Of a stretch of DNA of 64,000 nt, positions 12,263 to 24,432 are shown piece by piece. Under the pieces are notes generated by a model, which did no database searches, had not been told where the DNA came from, and was given only the letters and a program-made list of their open reading frames with translations. The first letter of the stretch is position 1, and the number at the start of each line of letters is the position of its first letter. Source of the DNA: Aquarana catesbeiana (lineage: Eukaryota; Chordata; Amphibia; Anura; Ranidae); assembly GCF_042186555.1 (NCBI RefSeq), contig NC_133328.1, forward strand, positions 357,614,984 through 357,678,983, read 5' to 3'. Made by a program: the position numbers and the translations under genes.

Positions 12263-14702
12263 TTTTTTAGGCACAGGTTGCGTTAAAAAATGTTTTATTT
12301 TTACGATGTTGTATTGTATTTGCTTTTCAGGTATGGTAAGTCTTACTGTTATACTGTAATGTTACTTTGTTTTATTGTTAACCATCATTTGCTTAACAGG
12401 TACGCAATTCAGCTGCAACACTGATTTATCCATCTTGACAGCAACAGCGTTTGCTCCCACGATACGTAAATCAGTGACTCCAGTGCTGTAGGGCGGTATT
12501 CTAATGATGGGCATACCCACCGATCAATCTCTTTTTTTTGTTCAGCCCACAGGCTGCATGAAAAAAAAGAACAATACAATGTATGCCCAACAAGGACCAG
12601 CTACATACTGGTATGTTGCTGGACTTTGAGTGGTTATACCAGAATGATGCCTAAAGTTTTAGGTATCATCTTGGTATCATTCTTTTCAGCCAGCAGTCGT
12701 CTTTCATGTAAAAGCAATCCTAGCGGCTAATTAGCTTCTAAACTGCTTTTACAAGCAGTCGTCCCCCCCCCCCACCGTCTTCCATGGTTTTCTCTGGCTT
12801 TCCTGTCCCAACAGGGAACCCGAAAATGCAGCTGGTGGTTCCGCCAGCTGACCATAGAGTTGATCAGAGACCAGAACGGCTCCAATCATCTCTATGGCCT
12901 AAGAAACCGGAAGCTGCGAGCATTTCATGACTTAGGTTTCTCCGGATATAAACAGCGCCATTGGGAAATTGGCAAAGCATTTTATCACACCGATCTTGGT
13001 GTGGTCGGATGCTTTGAGGGCAGAGGAGAGATCTAAGGTCTAATAGACCCCAATCTTTTCAAAAAAGAGTACCTGTCACTACCTATTGCTATCATAGGGG
13101 ATATTTACATTCCCTGAGATAACAATAAAGATGCTAAAAAAAATAAAAAATGAAAGGAACAGTTTAATAATATAATAAAAATGCAAAATAAATAGAAAAA
13201 AAAAGCACCCGTCTCCCCATGCTCACTTGCAAAGGCGGACACAAGCGTCAGTCTGGTGTCATATGTGAACAGAAATTTCACCATGCATGTGAGGTATCAC
13301 CATGAAGGTCAGATCGAGGGCAGTCATTTTAGCAGTAGATCTCCTCTGTAAATCTAAAATGGTAACCTGGAAAGGCTTTTAAAAATGTATGTATTTTTAA
13401 AGCATGTCGTGTTTGGTATCCATGTACTTGGCATAAGATCATCTTTTTTATTTCAGGAAACATTTGGGCAGTATAGTCTGTTTTAGTGCATTAAAATAAA
13501 AAGTGTGTTTTCTTCCCAAAAAATTGCGTTTGAAAAATCGCTCGCGCAAATACTGAAAAAAAAAAATTGCAACACCAACCATTTTAATCTGTAGGGCCTT
13601 TGCTTGAAAAAAAAATATATAATGTTTGGGGGTTCAAAGTAATTTTATTACAAAAAAATATTTTTTCATGCAAACAAAAAGTGTCAAGGCTTTGTCTTCA
13701 AGTGGTTAGGAGAGTGGGTGATGTGAGACATAAGCTTCTAAATGTTGTGCATAAAATGCCAGGACAGTTCAAAAGACCCCATTTTGGAAAGCCTGAAGGC
13801 GGCGCTTGGTTTTTGGGGTCTTGTACATGGCTAGGCTCCCAAAAAGTCTCACACATGAGGTATCCCCATACTCAGGTGAAGCAGCAGAATGTATTTTGGG
13901 TGTAATTCCACATATAACCATGGCGTGTGTGAGCAATATATCATTTAGTGACAACTTTGTGTAATTTTTTTTCTTTGTCATTTTTCAATCACTTGTGACA
14001 AAAACTTATTCAATGGGCTCAACATGCCTCTCAGCAATTTCCTTGGGGTGTCTACTTTCCAAAATGGGGTCATTTGGGGGGGGGGGTTTACTGCCCTGCC
14101 ATTTTAGCACCTCAAGAAATGAGATGGGTAGTCATAAGCTAAAAGCTGCATAAATTCCAGAAAATACCCTAGTTTGTAGACGCTATAACTTTTGCGCAAA
14201 CCAATAAATATACGCTTATTGATATTTTTTTACCAAAGACATGTGGCTGAATATATTTTGGCCTAAATGTATGACTAAAGATGAGTTTTTTTAAGTTTTT
14301 TTTTATAACAAAATGTAGAAAATATCATCATTTTTTTCAAAATTTTCGGTCTTTTTCCGTTTGTCTCAAAAAATAAAAATCGCAGAGGCAATCAAGTACC
14401 ATCAAAAGAAAGTTCTATTTGTGGGGAAAAAAAGAAGCAAATTTTGTTTGGGTACAGCATTGCTTGACCGTGCAATTACCAGTTAAAACAGTGCAGTGCC
14501 AAATTGTAAAAAGTGCTCTGGTCATTAAGCAGCCAAATCCTCTGGGGCTGAAGTGGTTAAGGGTTAGATTTATTGGCTGAAGTTATGTTTAGGGATCGGT
14601 TACTATCATGTGGTTTAGGGTTATATTTAGGAGTAGAGTTGTAGGCATTGATGTAAAATTTAGGGATGAGTCACTATTAAATATTGGGTTTAAAGGTAGT
14701 GT

Positions 14703-15099
14703 TAAAGTAGAAGCAAAGGAAAACTTTGAATATAGTAAGAGAGGGTTAAAACTCATGTTAAAAAAAATTTCCCCATCTGTGTGCTGTTGGGGAGATTTCC
14801 TTTCACTTCTTTTTCCAATTGCAAAACAGGAGGTGAGAGAAAATCTCTCCAAAGTGAGGGAATCCCTGATAGTCCCAGCATACCAGAACTATTGTCCTCA
14901 TTGGAAGACTTCACCTCTGTTACTGTTCTGGGGACAACCCAAGATTAGGAAATTTCTTCCATCATCGGTAATGACGGTAAACATGACCAATAGGGGGTGC
15001 ATTGCCCTAATGGGGGCACAGATAGCATAAAAAACCTGACAGGTGTTCTAATTCCTCTAAAAAAAGAAAGTTTTACCTTTACTTATACTTTAGGCTTAA
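14703..15099. mobile_element. TTAA-type MITE within G/T-rich repeat
   Basis: The left end TTAAAGTAGAAGCAAAGG and an inverted right end (aaagttttacctttacttat...ggcttaa) bracket about 400 bp with no credible gene. The flanks on both sides (tttaggttaa-like, for example gtggttgaggttaaattta at 15111) belong to the same degenerate G/T-rich tract that borders piggyBac copy 1. The ends are diverged, so the boundaries are approximate. Confidence 0.5.
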
Positions 15100-17037
15100 A
15101 GGTTCACTTTAGTGGTTGAGGTTAAATTTAGAGGTAGATTATTGTTTAATATTTGGTTGAGCATTAGGCTTTGAGATTACATTTAGTTTTAGTGATATAG
15201 TTATGGGTTTGGTTAAAGTTGAGAAGTACATTGGTAAATTGGTTTTCAATTTTTTGAGTTGAGAATGTTAATTTCATGTGAAAAAATGTATTTTCTTTGT
15301 AATGACCCTTTTTGAGTATTTTATGTTAATTTTATTGGCGAAAACGTGCAAAAACTAAAATATTGTTGATAATTCTACTACTGATCATATAAAATATGTA
15401 ATAATACTTATGTAATAATGTGCCTTTCATAAAAGAAGTGTCTTTTATTCATGTGTTGTGATTTCAACTGGCATTAATAAACTGAAATACCTAGTCTACG
15501 GCTGATTCTGTTTTAGTTTCTTTCAAAGGTAAACCCCATCTTATAGCTTTTAACAAACTATACAAATGTGCCAAAGCTACTATACGGGACAGTGAATGAA
15601 GCTTCAAATGCAGAAACTCTTTCTGGCTGCCATCTTTTCCCGAGTTTGGATGTCTCATTTTCATCAAGATTTTCCCAGCTTTTTCTATGTGCCAGCATAT
15701 GATATTCAGAAGCTGAGGTAGTCTCTTTTGCCCAGCACATTGATTGCTGTGAGATATCACTTCACCGTTGTCCCTCTTCTTAGCAGGTTTCAGGAATGTG
15801 TTTGAAATTTGGAAAACGTTGATCTCTAAATTGTTTAGCTCATATATAGGAAAGTCAGTTGTATGTGCCCTTGTGGTGACCTGGCAACCCCACCTGCAGA
15901 TGACATGAGTAAGCCTGGTACTCTTATGAGTGTCTTTACAAGTGAACTTGTGATTTCACTTTTACTACCAGAGCATCTGTTATCCCCAAAACTGGGGCAC
16001 GCTATCATGCAATTTATGAGAACATCCTCCATGGCTGATCCTTGTCCCACCTCCTTCCACCCATGCCTTCCTTTTTTTTCCACCAAATGAAAAGACAATC
16101 AATGACCAATCAGAAGGCTGAAAAAGGTGGGCCTAGAATTTATTTCAGAAGCTATGTTCAACATTTAAGTAGTAGATTCTTACATTAGTGTAATATGCTC
16201 TGAAGACAAGGTCAGCACCCATTTAGAGGCATATTACGTTGCACAGTGCTTCTTGTAGATATACTTACAGGAAAGAGAGAGAGCTCAGGCCTAGACAATA
16301 TTTCATCTCAAATCTTATGACAATTTCATTGACCCTGACGGCCATCTTTACAACTCTTATAAACACCCTCCTTCAGCAGACGTGCGTGTAATTTTCTTAA
16401 CCCTGCCCAGGCATACTGTATTTAGCCTTATATATAATACTCTTAATCCTCCACACTCCCCACAATCATTCCTGGCTCTAGTATCATTTGTGATAATGTT
16501 TGATAACTGTTTTGTCCCCAGGTATCGGTAATCAATAAAATTCCCTACTGAGACTTGTGACTAGACTGCTGCACTGTGCACATTGCTGGTAATGGAACAC
16601 AGCTTTGCCTACACTCTGTTCCATGTGACAGAAAAGTCACCATCACTAAGCAATGTTTTTTGCTGGAGGTGGCTGGGATTTTTGTAGCACTGGTAGAGCA
16701 GAGGGATGAATTCTGGTCATGGGCCTGAGTGCATTGCTTAATTGCAGTGCTGTCCATAGAGCGGTTTTCAGCCTGGCTTTGCTGTCTCATAGATAACAAA
16801 CCAGGTAACACTGGTAATTTATATGTATTTTGACTGTGTTTCCCTGGAGATTTGCATTAAATCAGTTACTGCTTTGATGCTTCAGTGCCAAATTAAATGT
16901 ACAGTCCAATCAAAGCAGGAAAAGAGGATTTGGTCGGCCACACATCTAAAACATCTCCTTTATTGTAAATCCTTCAATAATGTACATCTCCAAAACAAGG
17001 CAGGGAATACAATACCCACAGCTAATGTGTTTTGTGC
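15100..17037. other. Unassigned AT-rich region
   Basis: No known gene or element family was recognised. Minus-strand open frames at 15491-15760 and 15558-15740 overlap in different frames and match nothing I know. The open frames around 15835-16098 exist on both strands, which argues for composition rather than coding. Nothing else stands out. Confidence 0.4.
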
Positions 17038-17630
17038 TTAAAGTGGTTGTTAAGCCACTTCTATAAAATGCTCCTATCCCCTCTGTAACATAAAAATAAG
17101 TTCCCCTGTGTCTGTGTAATATCATAAAAATGCTTATCTGTACTGATAATACGGCGTCTTCCTGTGATCAGTTGCCTCCTCTCTCCTGTCCTCTGCCTAG
17201 CTGACAGTTCAAGCAGCTGACGTCAGCCGGGGAGGAGAGAGAGAGAGAGCCGAGGAGTCACATGATCGCAGGAAGATGCTGTGTTACCAGTACAGATAAG
17301 CATATTTATGATATAACACAAAAACAGGGGAACTTCTTGTTCTAATACAGAAGGGAATGGGGGCTTTAATTGTTTGCTGGGGGAGGTGGGAGAGGACACA
17401 GGAGACAGAGAGCAGGGCTGCAGATGACGGGGGCATGTGCTGACTCCAGTGTGAGAGGTCAGCAGCCCAGATATATTGAAGTCAGCGCAGAGAGGGGAGG
17501 GTAGAAACTGGAAGGATCAGACAGGTGATACAGGGGGCCAAATGACAGCACAAGCACTGTGCTGTATAACATGCTTTAAGGGAACAGGATCTGTTTTTTT
17601 GGGGTTTTTTTTGGGTTAACAATGCTTTAA
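17038..17630. mobile_element. TTAA MITE, family B, with internal palindrome
   Basis: TTAA at 17038-17041 and 17627-17630. The left end TTAAAGTGGTTGTTAAGCC and the inverted right end TTAAAGCATTGTTAACCC are terminal repeats. Internally, 17085-17155 (taagttcccctgtgtctgtg...cttatctgtact) is repeated in inverse orientation at 17285-17345, so the left half can fold into a long hairpin. A second copy in the opposite orientation lies at 46042-46645, and a relative lies at 43592-44375. No ORF. Confidence 0.75.
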
Positions 17631-17808
17631 TCATGGCTAACAAACATGTATCTCACACAGGTATTTACAGTTGTGCTCATAAGTTTACATACCCGATACG
17701 ATTTCTTGGCCATTTTTCATAGAATATGAATGATAACACAAAAACTTTTCTTTCACTCATGGTTAGTGTTTGGCTCAAGCCATTTATTATGAATCAACTG
17801 TGTTTACT

Positions 17809-18924
17809 TTTTTTGCTAGAAAATTACATAGAACCCCCAAACATTATATATGTTTTTTTAGCAGAGACCCTGGAGAATACAATGGCGATCACTGCAACTT
17901 TTTATCCTGCACAGTGTTTGTGCAGCAATTTTTCAAAGGCGTTTTTTTTTTTTTTTTTTTTGGAAAAGAAACAGTTTCATGCTTTAAAAAACAAAACAGT
18001 AAAGTTAGCCCAATTTTTTTGCATAATTAGGAAGATTAAGTTACGGCGAGTAAATAGATACCTAATGGCATGCTTCAAAATTGCACACGATCGTGGAATG
18101 GCGCCAAACTTTGGTACTTAAAAATCCCCATAGGCGACGCTTTAAATTTTTTTACTGGTCACATGTTTAGAGTTACAGAGGAGGTCTAGAATTATTGCTC
18201 TTGCTCTAACATTCGCGGCATGATCTCACGTGTGGCTTGAACACCGTTTTGATATGGGGAGGGGGGAGAGGACACATGAGACAGAGAGCAGGGCTGCCAG
18301 TTTCATATGTGGACTTACGTATGCGTTCGCTTCTGTGTGCAAGCACACAGGGACAGGGACACGTTCATTTTATTGTTCATTTTACTTAAAATTTTTTAGT
18401 TTTAAAAAAAAAAACTTTTTTGATCACTTTTATTCCCATTACAAGGAATATAAACATTCCTTGTAATAGGAATATGGCAGGATCTGTCCTCTTTACAGTG
18501 AGATATGGGGTCAATAAGACCCCACATCTCACCTCTAGGCTGGGACAGCTGAAACTAAAAAAAAACAATCTCAGCTTCCCAGCTGAGGCGGCGCCATTTG
18601 TTTGAATGCAGAGGCCGGGCGTGACATCATAACATCGTGCCCGGCCTCTGAACGATCATAGAGACTCATCTGGGGCCGGCGGATCCGTTCACCAACTCAC
18701 CGATTGCAGCAGCGAGTCGGTAGAAGCACCGGAGGACGGCCGTTCCGCCACCCATAAGAACGGTCAAGGGGCAGAACAGCCACTATAATCATTCTTATGG
18801 TGTAGGGAAACGCCGGCCGAAAAAGCAGATATCTGAATGATGCCTGTAGCTGCAGGCATCATTCAGATATACCCCCACAAAGTCAAGGATGTCATATGAC
18901 AGCCAGCAGTGGGCAAGTGGTTAA
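17809..18924. mobile_element. TTAA element inserted in Tc1
   Basis: The Tc1 sequence breaks after about 17808 and resumes at 18925 (aaatcataattacaacag). The inserted 1.1 kb ends in gggcaagtggttaa, like the piggyBac-family right ends here. It contains a near-perfect 42-nt palindrome at 18829-18870 (stems atatctgaatgatgcctg / caggcatcattcagatat) and a shorter hairpin at about 18438-18470 (cattacaaggaatataaac / attccttgtaatagg region). ORFs such as 17726-18121 cross the junction and are not genes. The left terminus is not cleanly recognisable, so the start is approximate. Confidence 0.6.
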
Positions 18925-19585
18925 ATCATAATTACAACAGAAACTACCCAAATGACCCTGATCAAAAGTTTACATATCCCAGTTCTTAATACCATGTATT
19001 GCCCCCTTTAACATCAATGACAGCTTCAAGTCTTTTGTGGATGAGGCTCTTTATCTTCTCAGATGGTAAAGCTGCCCATTCCTCTTGGCAAAAAGCCTCC
19101 AGTTCCTGTAAATTCTTGGGCTGTTTTGCATGAACTGCATGTTTGAGATCTCCCCAGAGTGGCTCAATGATATTGAGGTTAGGAGACTAAGGTCGCCACT
19201 CCAGAACCTTTACTTTATTCTGCTGTAGCTACTGACAGGTCGACTTGGCCTTGTGTTTTGGATCATTGTCATGTTGGAATGTCCAAGTGCGTCCCATGCG
19301 CAGCTTCCTGGCTGATGGATGCAAATGTTCCTCCAGTATTTTTTAATAACCTACTGCATTCATCTCGCCATCAATTTTGACCAAATTTCCTGTGCCTTTG
19401 TAGCTCACACATCCCCAAAACATCAGTGATCCACCTCCATGTTTCACAGTAGGAATGGTGTATTTTTCATCATAGGCCTTGTTGACTCCTCTCCAAATGT
19501 AGCGTTTATGCTTGTGTCCTGTCCTGGAAAAAACACTACACTCTTGCGCTTTTAAGCGTCCTTTCAGCCTTTTGGTATAATGCAT
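18925..19585 (-). pseudogene. Tc1 transposase, C-terminal part
   Basis: On the minus strand this reads as a Tc1-family DDE transposase. GHKHKRYIWRGVNKAYDEK, VKHGGGSLMFWGC, then the segment around the second Asp (MGRTWTFQHDNDPKHKAKS), then SPNLNIIEPLWGDLKHAV with the final catalytic Glu, and a terminal region ending near 18990. Stops occur after GEMNAVGY and within the tail, so it is dead. The N-terminal paired-type DNA-binding region and first Asp are absent; the homology ends near 19585. Confidence 0.85.
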
Positions 19586-20085
19586 CTTTAAACAACCCGT
19601 GTCTCCCGCATTTCCCCAAGTAAACAGACATAGTCACCTTCTCAGCTCCATCGTTGGACCAACTGACCTCAACCTCCGGAGCAAACTTTATTCATATAAC
19701 AAATAGAGCCTGAGGGTTTCACAGTCGACCAATCAAGCACAGGCATTCCTTCAAACAGGAGGGGTTATGCAACAACCAATGAACAATGACTAGGGGAGTC
19801 TTATGGGAGTGTCTGGGCATGGGCAGCGTGTATGATTTCCCGCCCCCTGTACCTGGAAGCTATCATCTTGAAATCATGGACGCTGTCAGACCATAGTGCA
19901 CCCAAATGGTCCCATTTTTGCAGTTGGCGTGAATCCTTATTCTGCTTTATTCAGAGAACAAAGCATACCCGGATTATACTACCGTCCCTGTGGGTGGAAA
20001 ATTATCTGCAGGGGCACGCCACGGCCCCCCTAAATGTGTTGATCATGCACACGGGGGTGACACGAGTGTACATCCGCTAAACTGA
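19586..20085. other. Unidentified insertion between Tc1 and DIRS
   Basis: About 500 bp with no similarity to the neighbouring Tc1 or DIRS sequences. It interrupts Tc1 on its left and the DIRS terminal region on its right. It has a CCAAT-like motif (gaccaatcaagc, 19728) and several GC-rich stretches, with no conserved ORF. It may be an LTR or a MITE fragment, but I cannot place it. Confidence 0.35.
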
Positions 20086-21267
20086 TAATGTCTAGGACAA
20101 CCCTAAGACAAGAAGTCCACTCCCTATATAACCCCCCCCCCCGCTACTGGGAGTACCTCAGTTTCTTCGCCAGTGTCTTAGGTGTTGGTCACGAGTAAAG
20201 ATGTGCTGTGCTGAGCTCCACTGGAATATTCCTTGCTGGGGCAGGCTATGCAACTGGATCCATTCAAACTGTCTTTTCAGGCTGAATTGAATGGTATCCG
20301 GGCCTCATGGAGGAAGAAACAAGGTTTAGCTGTAATTCTTCTCTTTTTAGGGAGCTGGACCCCGGGATCCAGTGCTTTGGTTTTTTCAGCCATAAAGTTT
20401 TTCTGGCAGGGTGCTTTACGGGTCCAGGAGTGTGGATCCCCCGATGAAGGTTTTTTAACGGAGCCCACTGTGAGGGGAGAAGATTGGGTCTGTTGGTTTT
20501 ATCACAAAATCCCTGTGGCGAGAAAGGTAAGTGGAGATTTCTAAGGAATTTTAAATTTTCTTATGAATTGTTTCCTTTAAAAAGTAAATGTTGTCATGCC
20601 TAAAAGTCACCATTGGAAGGTGTATAGAGCACATACCTTTCATGCTTTCCTCAGATCACTCTGTAATCAGCAGAAGCTGCAGACTTCCCTCCGGCGAGCA
20701 GACCCAGGCCTCCAGTAAGGTGTTGGGGGGGGGGGATTTTTTCCTAAAACACCCCCCACCTGGGCAGAAGCTCTCCCCCTCTCTCTCTGGATAGAAGGGG
20801 CAGCTTTCTCACTGCCCCCCCCACACACACACACACACCGATCCCGTCAGATCGGAGGCCCGCGCCTGCGTGGGAAACACTTTTTTAAAAAGAGGAGGAG
20901 GGGGGGCGCGGTGGGAATATGGAGGGGGCGTGGCTTAGCGCGGCATTGGTGTACAACAACATCCAGCATGGGAGTACTTTTAAAAAGCTCCATTTTGCTG
21001 TCTGCAACTGTCGGAGGGACACAAGCAAAAAGGGAGCTTGTAAGTGGTGACACAGGCATTCCCTTGGCACATTTACTAAAGCACCAGGCTGAGCACTAAT
21101 AGCAGCAGCAGTTGCTGGACTATTTGTTCAAGCAGTGGGTACAATTTCTTCTGGTAGTACCTCTGCATTTGTGCATCGGGCTATGGTCAGAAGGGAAGGT
21201 AGAAACCCCAGAAAAGGGCTCAAGAGGGACTCTTTCAAGCTCTAAAAAGCCTAAACTCATCTCTACA

Positions 21268-22516
21268 ATGGCATCCTCCCCTGAGAGATCTGAGGTGGCT
21301 GGTCAGAGTGAGCCATCAGGGCCGTCAAATGTTGAAACTGTTTCCAACACTGCAGCCCCTGTCTATATTGCTGAAGAGGTTTTTTCCACAGCCATGATAG
21401 GTTTGGAAGATAGGTTAGCAGCTTTAATCCAATCCCAGTGTGGGGAAAAAACGTGACAGGTCCCCTTCCATTACCCAGGACCCTCAAACTGAGGATCTCA
21501 GGGTGGGGGAAGATGAATTTCCCTCAGGGGACCATGAAGAGGCTGATGACTCCTCTTCTGAGAGGTCAACTGCGGAAGGATCAGCTTCACAATCTGATAG
21601 ATTGTTGGTGCAATCTCTTACTGAGATGGTTCGTTCCACATTTTTGCTCCCCTTAACTGAGTCAGTTGATAAGCCCACTTCTTGTTTGGGTTCACTAAAT
21701 CCTCCTCAAGCTGTGCATGCCTTTCCTGTCCAATCATTGCTGGAAAAGCTTATGTATTCTGAGCGGGATCACCCAGATAAGCGTTTTTTTCCACCTAAAA
21801 AGTTTTCAACACTTTATCCTATGGAGGAGAAATTCACTAAAAATTGGGAGATACCAGCAATTGACGCTGCTATATCCTCTATGAATAAAAGTTTGACTTG
21901 TCTGGTAGACAATGCTCAAATACTTAGGGATCCAATGGATAAAAAGTTGGAATTCCCATTAAAAAAACATTTTTCTCTGGCAGGTTCAGTGACAGCCTGC
22001 ACTGGCAGCAACTGGTCTATGTCAATCCTTGAGAGACCAGTTTAAACAGGTGCTCAAGGTTATTCCTGATCAGCAGGGCCAGGATTTAGCCAAACTACCA
22101 GCGGTGTTATGTTTTGAAATAGACGCCATGAGAGATTCTATTCTTCAGGCCTCGCGCCTTATGCTTGGGCTGATGCATATGCGTAGACTCTTATGATTGA
22201 AAAATTGGTCAGCCGAGGCGCCATGCAAAAAGCTCCTGGCTAGTTTTCCTTTTCACGGTGAATGACTGGGGATGATTTGGATAAATACATCCAAAGAATT
22301 TCTGGTGGAAAAAGTACTCTTTTGCCAGTTAGGAAGAGGAGTAAACATGTTTCATTTAAACAAGCTCCTTCTCCAATGCCAGAGGAATCAGCCTCCAGGC
22401 AGTCACGACAGCCTCCCCCGTCAGGTTCAAGAGGTAAATCTCAGGGTCAACCCCAGGGACAAAAGAAGTCCTGGGGGAGGAAACCTACAAAACAAAATAT
22501 TAAAGTCTCCTTATGA
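21268..22516 (+). pseudogene. DIRS gag-like protein, frameshifted
   Basis: Three overlapping frames make up the gag region. 21268-21456 encodes MASSPERSEVAGQSEPS and onward. 21440-22045 carries an acidic, Ser-rich stretch and the segment IPAIDAAISSMNKSLTC...LRDPMDKKLEFPLKK, typical of DIRS gag. 22262-22516 is a basic, Gln/Pro-rich tail (RQPPPSGSRGKSQG) consistent with nucleic-acid binding. Frameshifts near 21440 and between 21990 and 22260 break it. The role by family knowledge is RNA packaging. The start is chosen at the ATG opening the conserved part. Confidence 0.7.
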
Positions 22517-24432
22517 AGGGGAGCCCCCACTCGCTCAAGTGGGGGAAGACTTCTGCACTTCTCAAGGGTCTGGCAGGAAGAGTGTCGAGACAAATGGGTG
22601 ACTTCTTCAATAGCTCTAGGGTACAAGCTAGAGTTCCGAGAGTCCCTATCTCCTCGTTTTCTCAGATCAAACGTTCCCAAGGATCCAGAGAAAAAGAAGT
22701 CTCTCTTTCAAGCGTTGGACCGTCTTTTGTCTCAAAAAGTGATCTCAGTGGTCCCCATGCAAGAGTAGGGATTGGGGTTTTATTCAAACCTTTTCACGGT
22801 GCCAAAACCAAATGGAGATGTCAGACACATTCTGGATCTCAAAGATCTAAACCGGTTCCTGAATATCCACTCTTTCCGTATGGAGTCAATCCGATCAGTA
22901 GTCTCCATCCTACAAGGAGGAGAACTTCTGGCGTCAATCAACATCAAGGACGCATACCTCCATGTGTCGATTTTCCCAGCTCACCAGAAATATCTACGCT
23001 TCGAGGTAGAAAATCTTCATTTTCAGTTTGTAGCTCTACCTTTTGGTCTAGCTACTGCACCTCGAGTGTTTACAAAGGTCCTGGCCCCTCCTCTATCCAG
23101 ATTAAGGGCCCAAGGTATAACGATTATAGCATACCTAGACAATCTACTCTTGATAGACCAGTCAGTAGCCCACTTAGACCAAAGTATGATCACCACAGTC
23201 AACTACCGAGAATACCTAGGTTGAATTCTCAACCTAAAGAAATCCTCCTTAAAACCATCAAGGAGATTAGAATACTTGGGTCTGATTATAGATGCAGCCC
23301 AGAAAAGGGTATTCTCGCCCCAGGCAAAGATCAGTACCATAAAGGAACTGATTCAGGTGGTTAAGGTAAAGAGGAATCCTTCCATTCGACTTTGCATGAG
23401 GTTGTTGGGAAAGATAGTAGCTTCATTCAAGGCCGTTCCTTATGCTCAGTTTCATTTGAGGCTGCTGCAAGACAGTATCCTATCAGCTTGGGACAAGAAG
23501 GTCCAAGCACTGGATTTCCCAATGCGTCTGCCTCCAAGGGTGCGACGGAGCCTCAGTTGGTGGTTACTAACCAAGAATCTGCAGAAGTTACCTGGAAGGT
23601 GATAACAGATGCCTGCCTTTCAGGTTGGGGAGCAGTCCTGGAAGTGGCGACTGTCCAAGGGAAATGGTCCAGATCAGAAATGACCTTGCCCATCAACATT
23701 CTAGAGATTCGGGCAGCACGCTTGGCCCTGAGGGCCTGGACGTTCAGGTTACGGAATTATCCTGTCAGGATCCAATCCGACAATGCCACAGTAGTGGCCT
23801 ATATCAGTCACCAAGGGCGCATGAGAAGTAGTGCGGCCCAAAGAGAGGTGAATCATATCTTAACTTGAGCAGAAAAAAATGTACCTTGCCTATCGGCAGT
23901 CTTCATTCCAGGAATAGAAAATTGCCAGGCAGGCTACTTGAGTCGCCAGCAGTTGTTTGCGGGAGAATGGTCCCTTCACCCCGATATCTTCCTGGCAATA
24001 TGCCGGAGATGAGGGATCCCAGACATAGATCTGTTTGCGTCCAGGTTCAACAAAAAGATTGACAACTTTGTGTCAAAAACAATGGATCCACTAGCATGCG
24101 GAATGGATGCCTTGGTGTTCCCGTGGAATCAGTTCTCACTGATTTATGCATTCCCTCCTATTCTGCTGCTTCCGCGATTTCTTTGCAGGGTCAAGCAGGA
24201 AAGGAAGTCGGTGATTCTTGTGGCCCCGAAGACCCTGGTATGCAGAGATTATAAGTATGGCGGTAGGGGAACCATGCACCCTACCACCACGTCCAGACCC
24301 TCTCTCACAAGGTCCGGTATTCCATCCTACCTTACAAACACTAAATTTAACGATTTGGCTATTGAGACCCACATTCTGAAGAAGCATGGGCTATCAGGTT
24401 CTGTGGTATCTACCTTGATTAATGCCATGGTG
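22513..24432 (+). pseudogene. DIRS pol: RT, RNase H and start of tyrosine recombinase
   Basis: RT: PKPNGDVRHILDLKDLNRFL (22801), LLASINIKDAYLHVSI (22926) and ALPFGLATAPRVFTKVL (23035), then IIAYLDNLLLI (23125). The two metal-binding positions read N instead of D (INIKDAY for the usual IDIKDAY, YLDN for YLDD), so the RT would be inactive even without the frameshifts. RNase H: VITDACLSGWGAVL, LPINILEIRAARLAL and RIQSDNATVVAYISH keep the D-E-D core. The linker reads MDALVFPWNQFSLIYAFPPI. Frameshifts occur around 23222, 23390 and 23880. The recombinase is cut at 24432. Confidence 0.85.

Larger units (their letters stand above)
9092..14560 (+). mobile_element. piggyBac transposon, copy 1 (5'-truncated, transposase damaged)
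   Basis: This is a piggyBac-superfamily element of about 5.5 kb. Comparison with the copies at 35631-41125 and 54353-61465 shows homology beginning near 9092, so about 0.7 kb of the 5' end, including the terminal repeat, is missing. The 3' end is the family end CTGAAGTGGTTAA at 14560. It contains a transposase pseudogene (9740-11727), a long 3' non-coding region with a duplicated segment (11930-12140 and 12290-12495), a hairpin (12178-12262), and the conserved last 430 bp shared with the MITEs. G/T-rich repeats of similar type lie on both sides. It is probably immobile because it lacks one end. Confidence 0.85.
20086..24432 (+). mobile_element. DIRS retroelement, 3'-truncated
   Basis: The element begins in a terminal region (ctaagacaagaagtccactcc...ctgggagtacctcagttt, 20091-20164). 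The same sequence appears in inverse orientation at 26531-26600, as expected for DIRS inverted terminal repeats. Gag-like frames (21268-22516), RT (22770-23300), RNase H (23590-23870) and the linker (23880-24330) follow. The recombinase begins at about 24360 (HILKKHGLSGSVVSTLINA) and is lost after 24432, where unrelated GC-rich sequence starts. It therefore lacks the enzyme needed for integration. Confidence 0.85.

Noticed and set aside
15491..16098. Several minus-strand frames suggestive of a small gene
   Set aside because: Overlapping phases, no known motif and no splice or promoter support.
17726..18121. 131-aa plus-strand frame
   Set aside because: It runs across the junction of Tc1 terminal sequence and a TTAA MITE, so it is not a gene.
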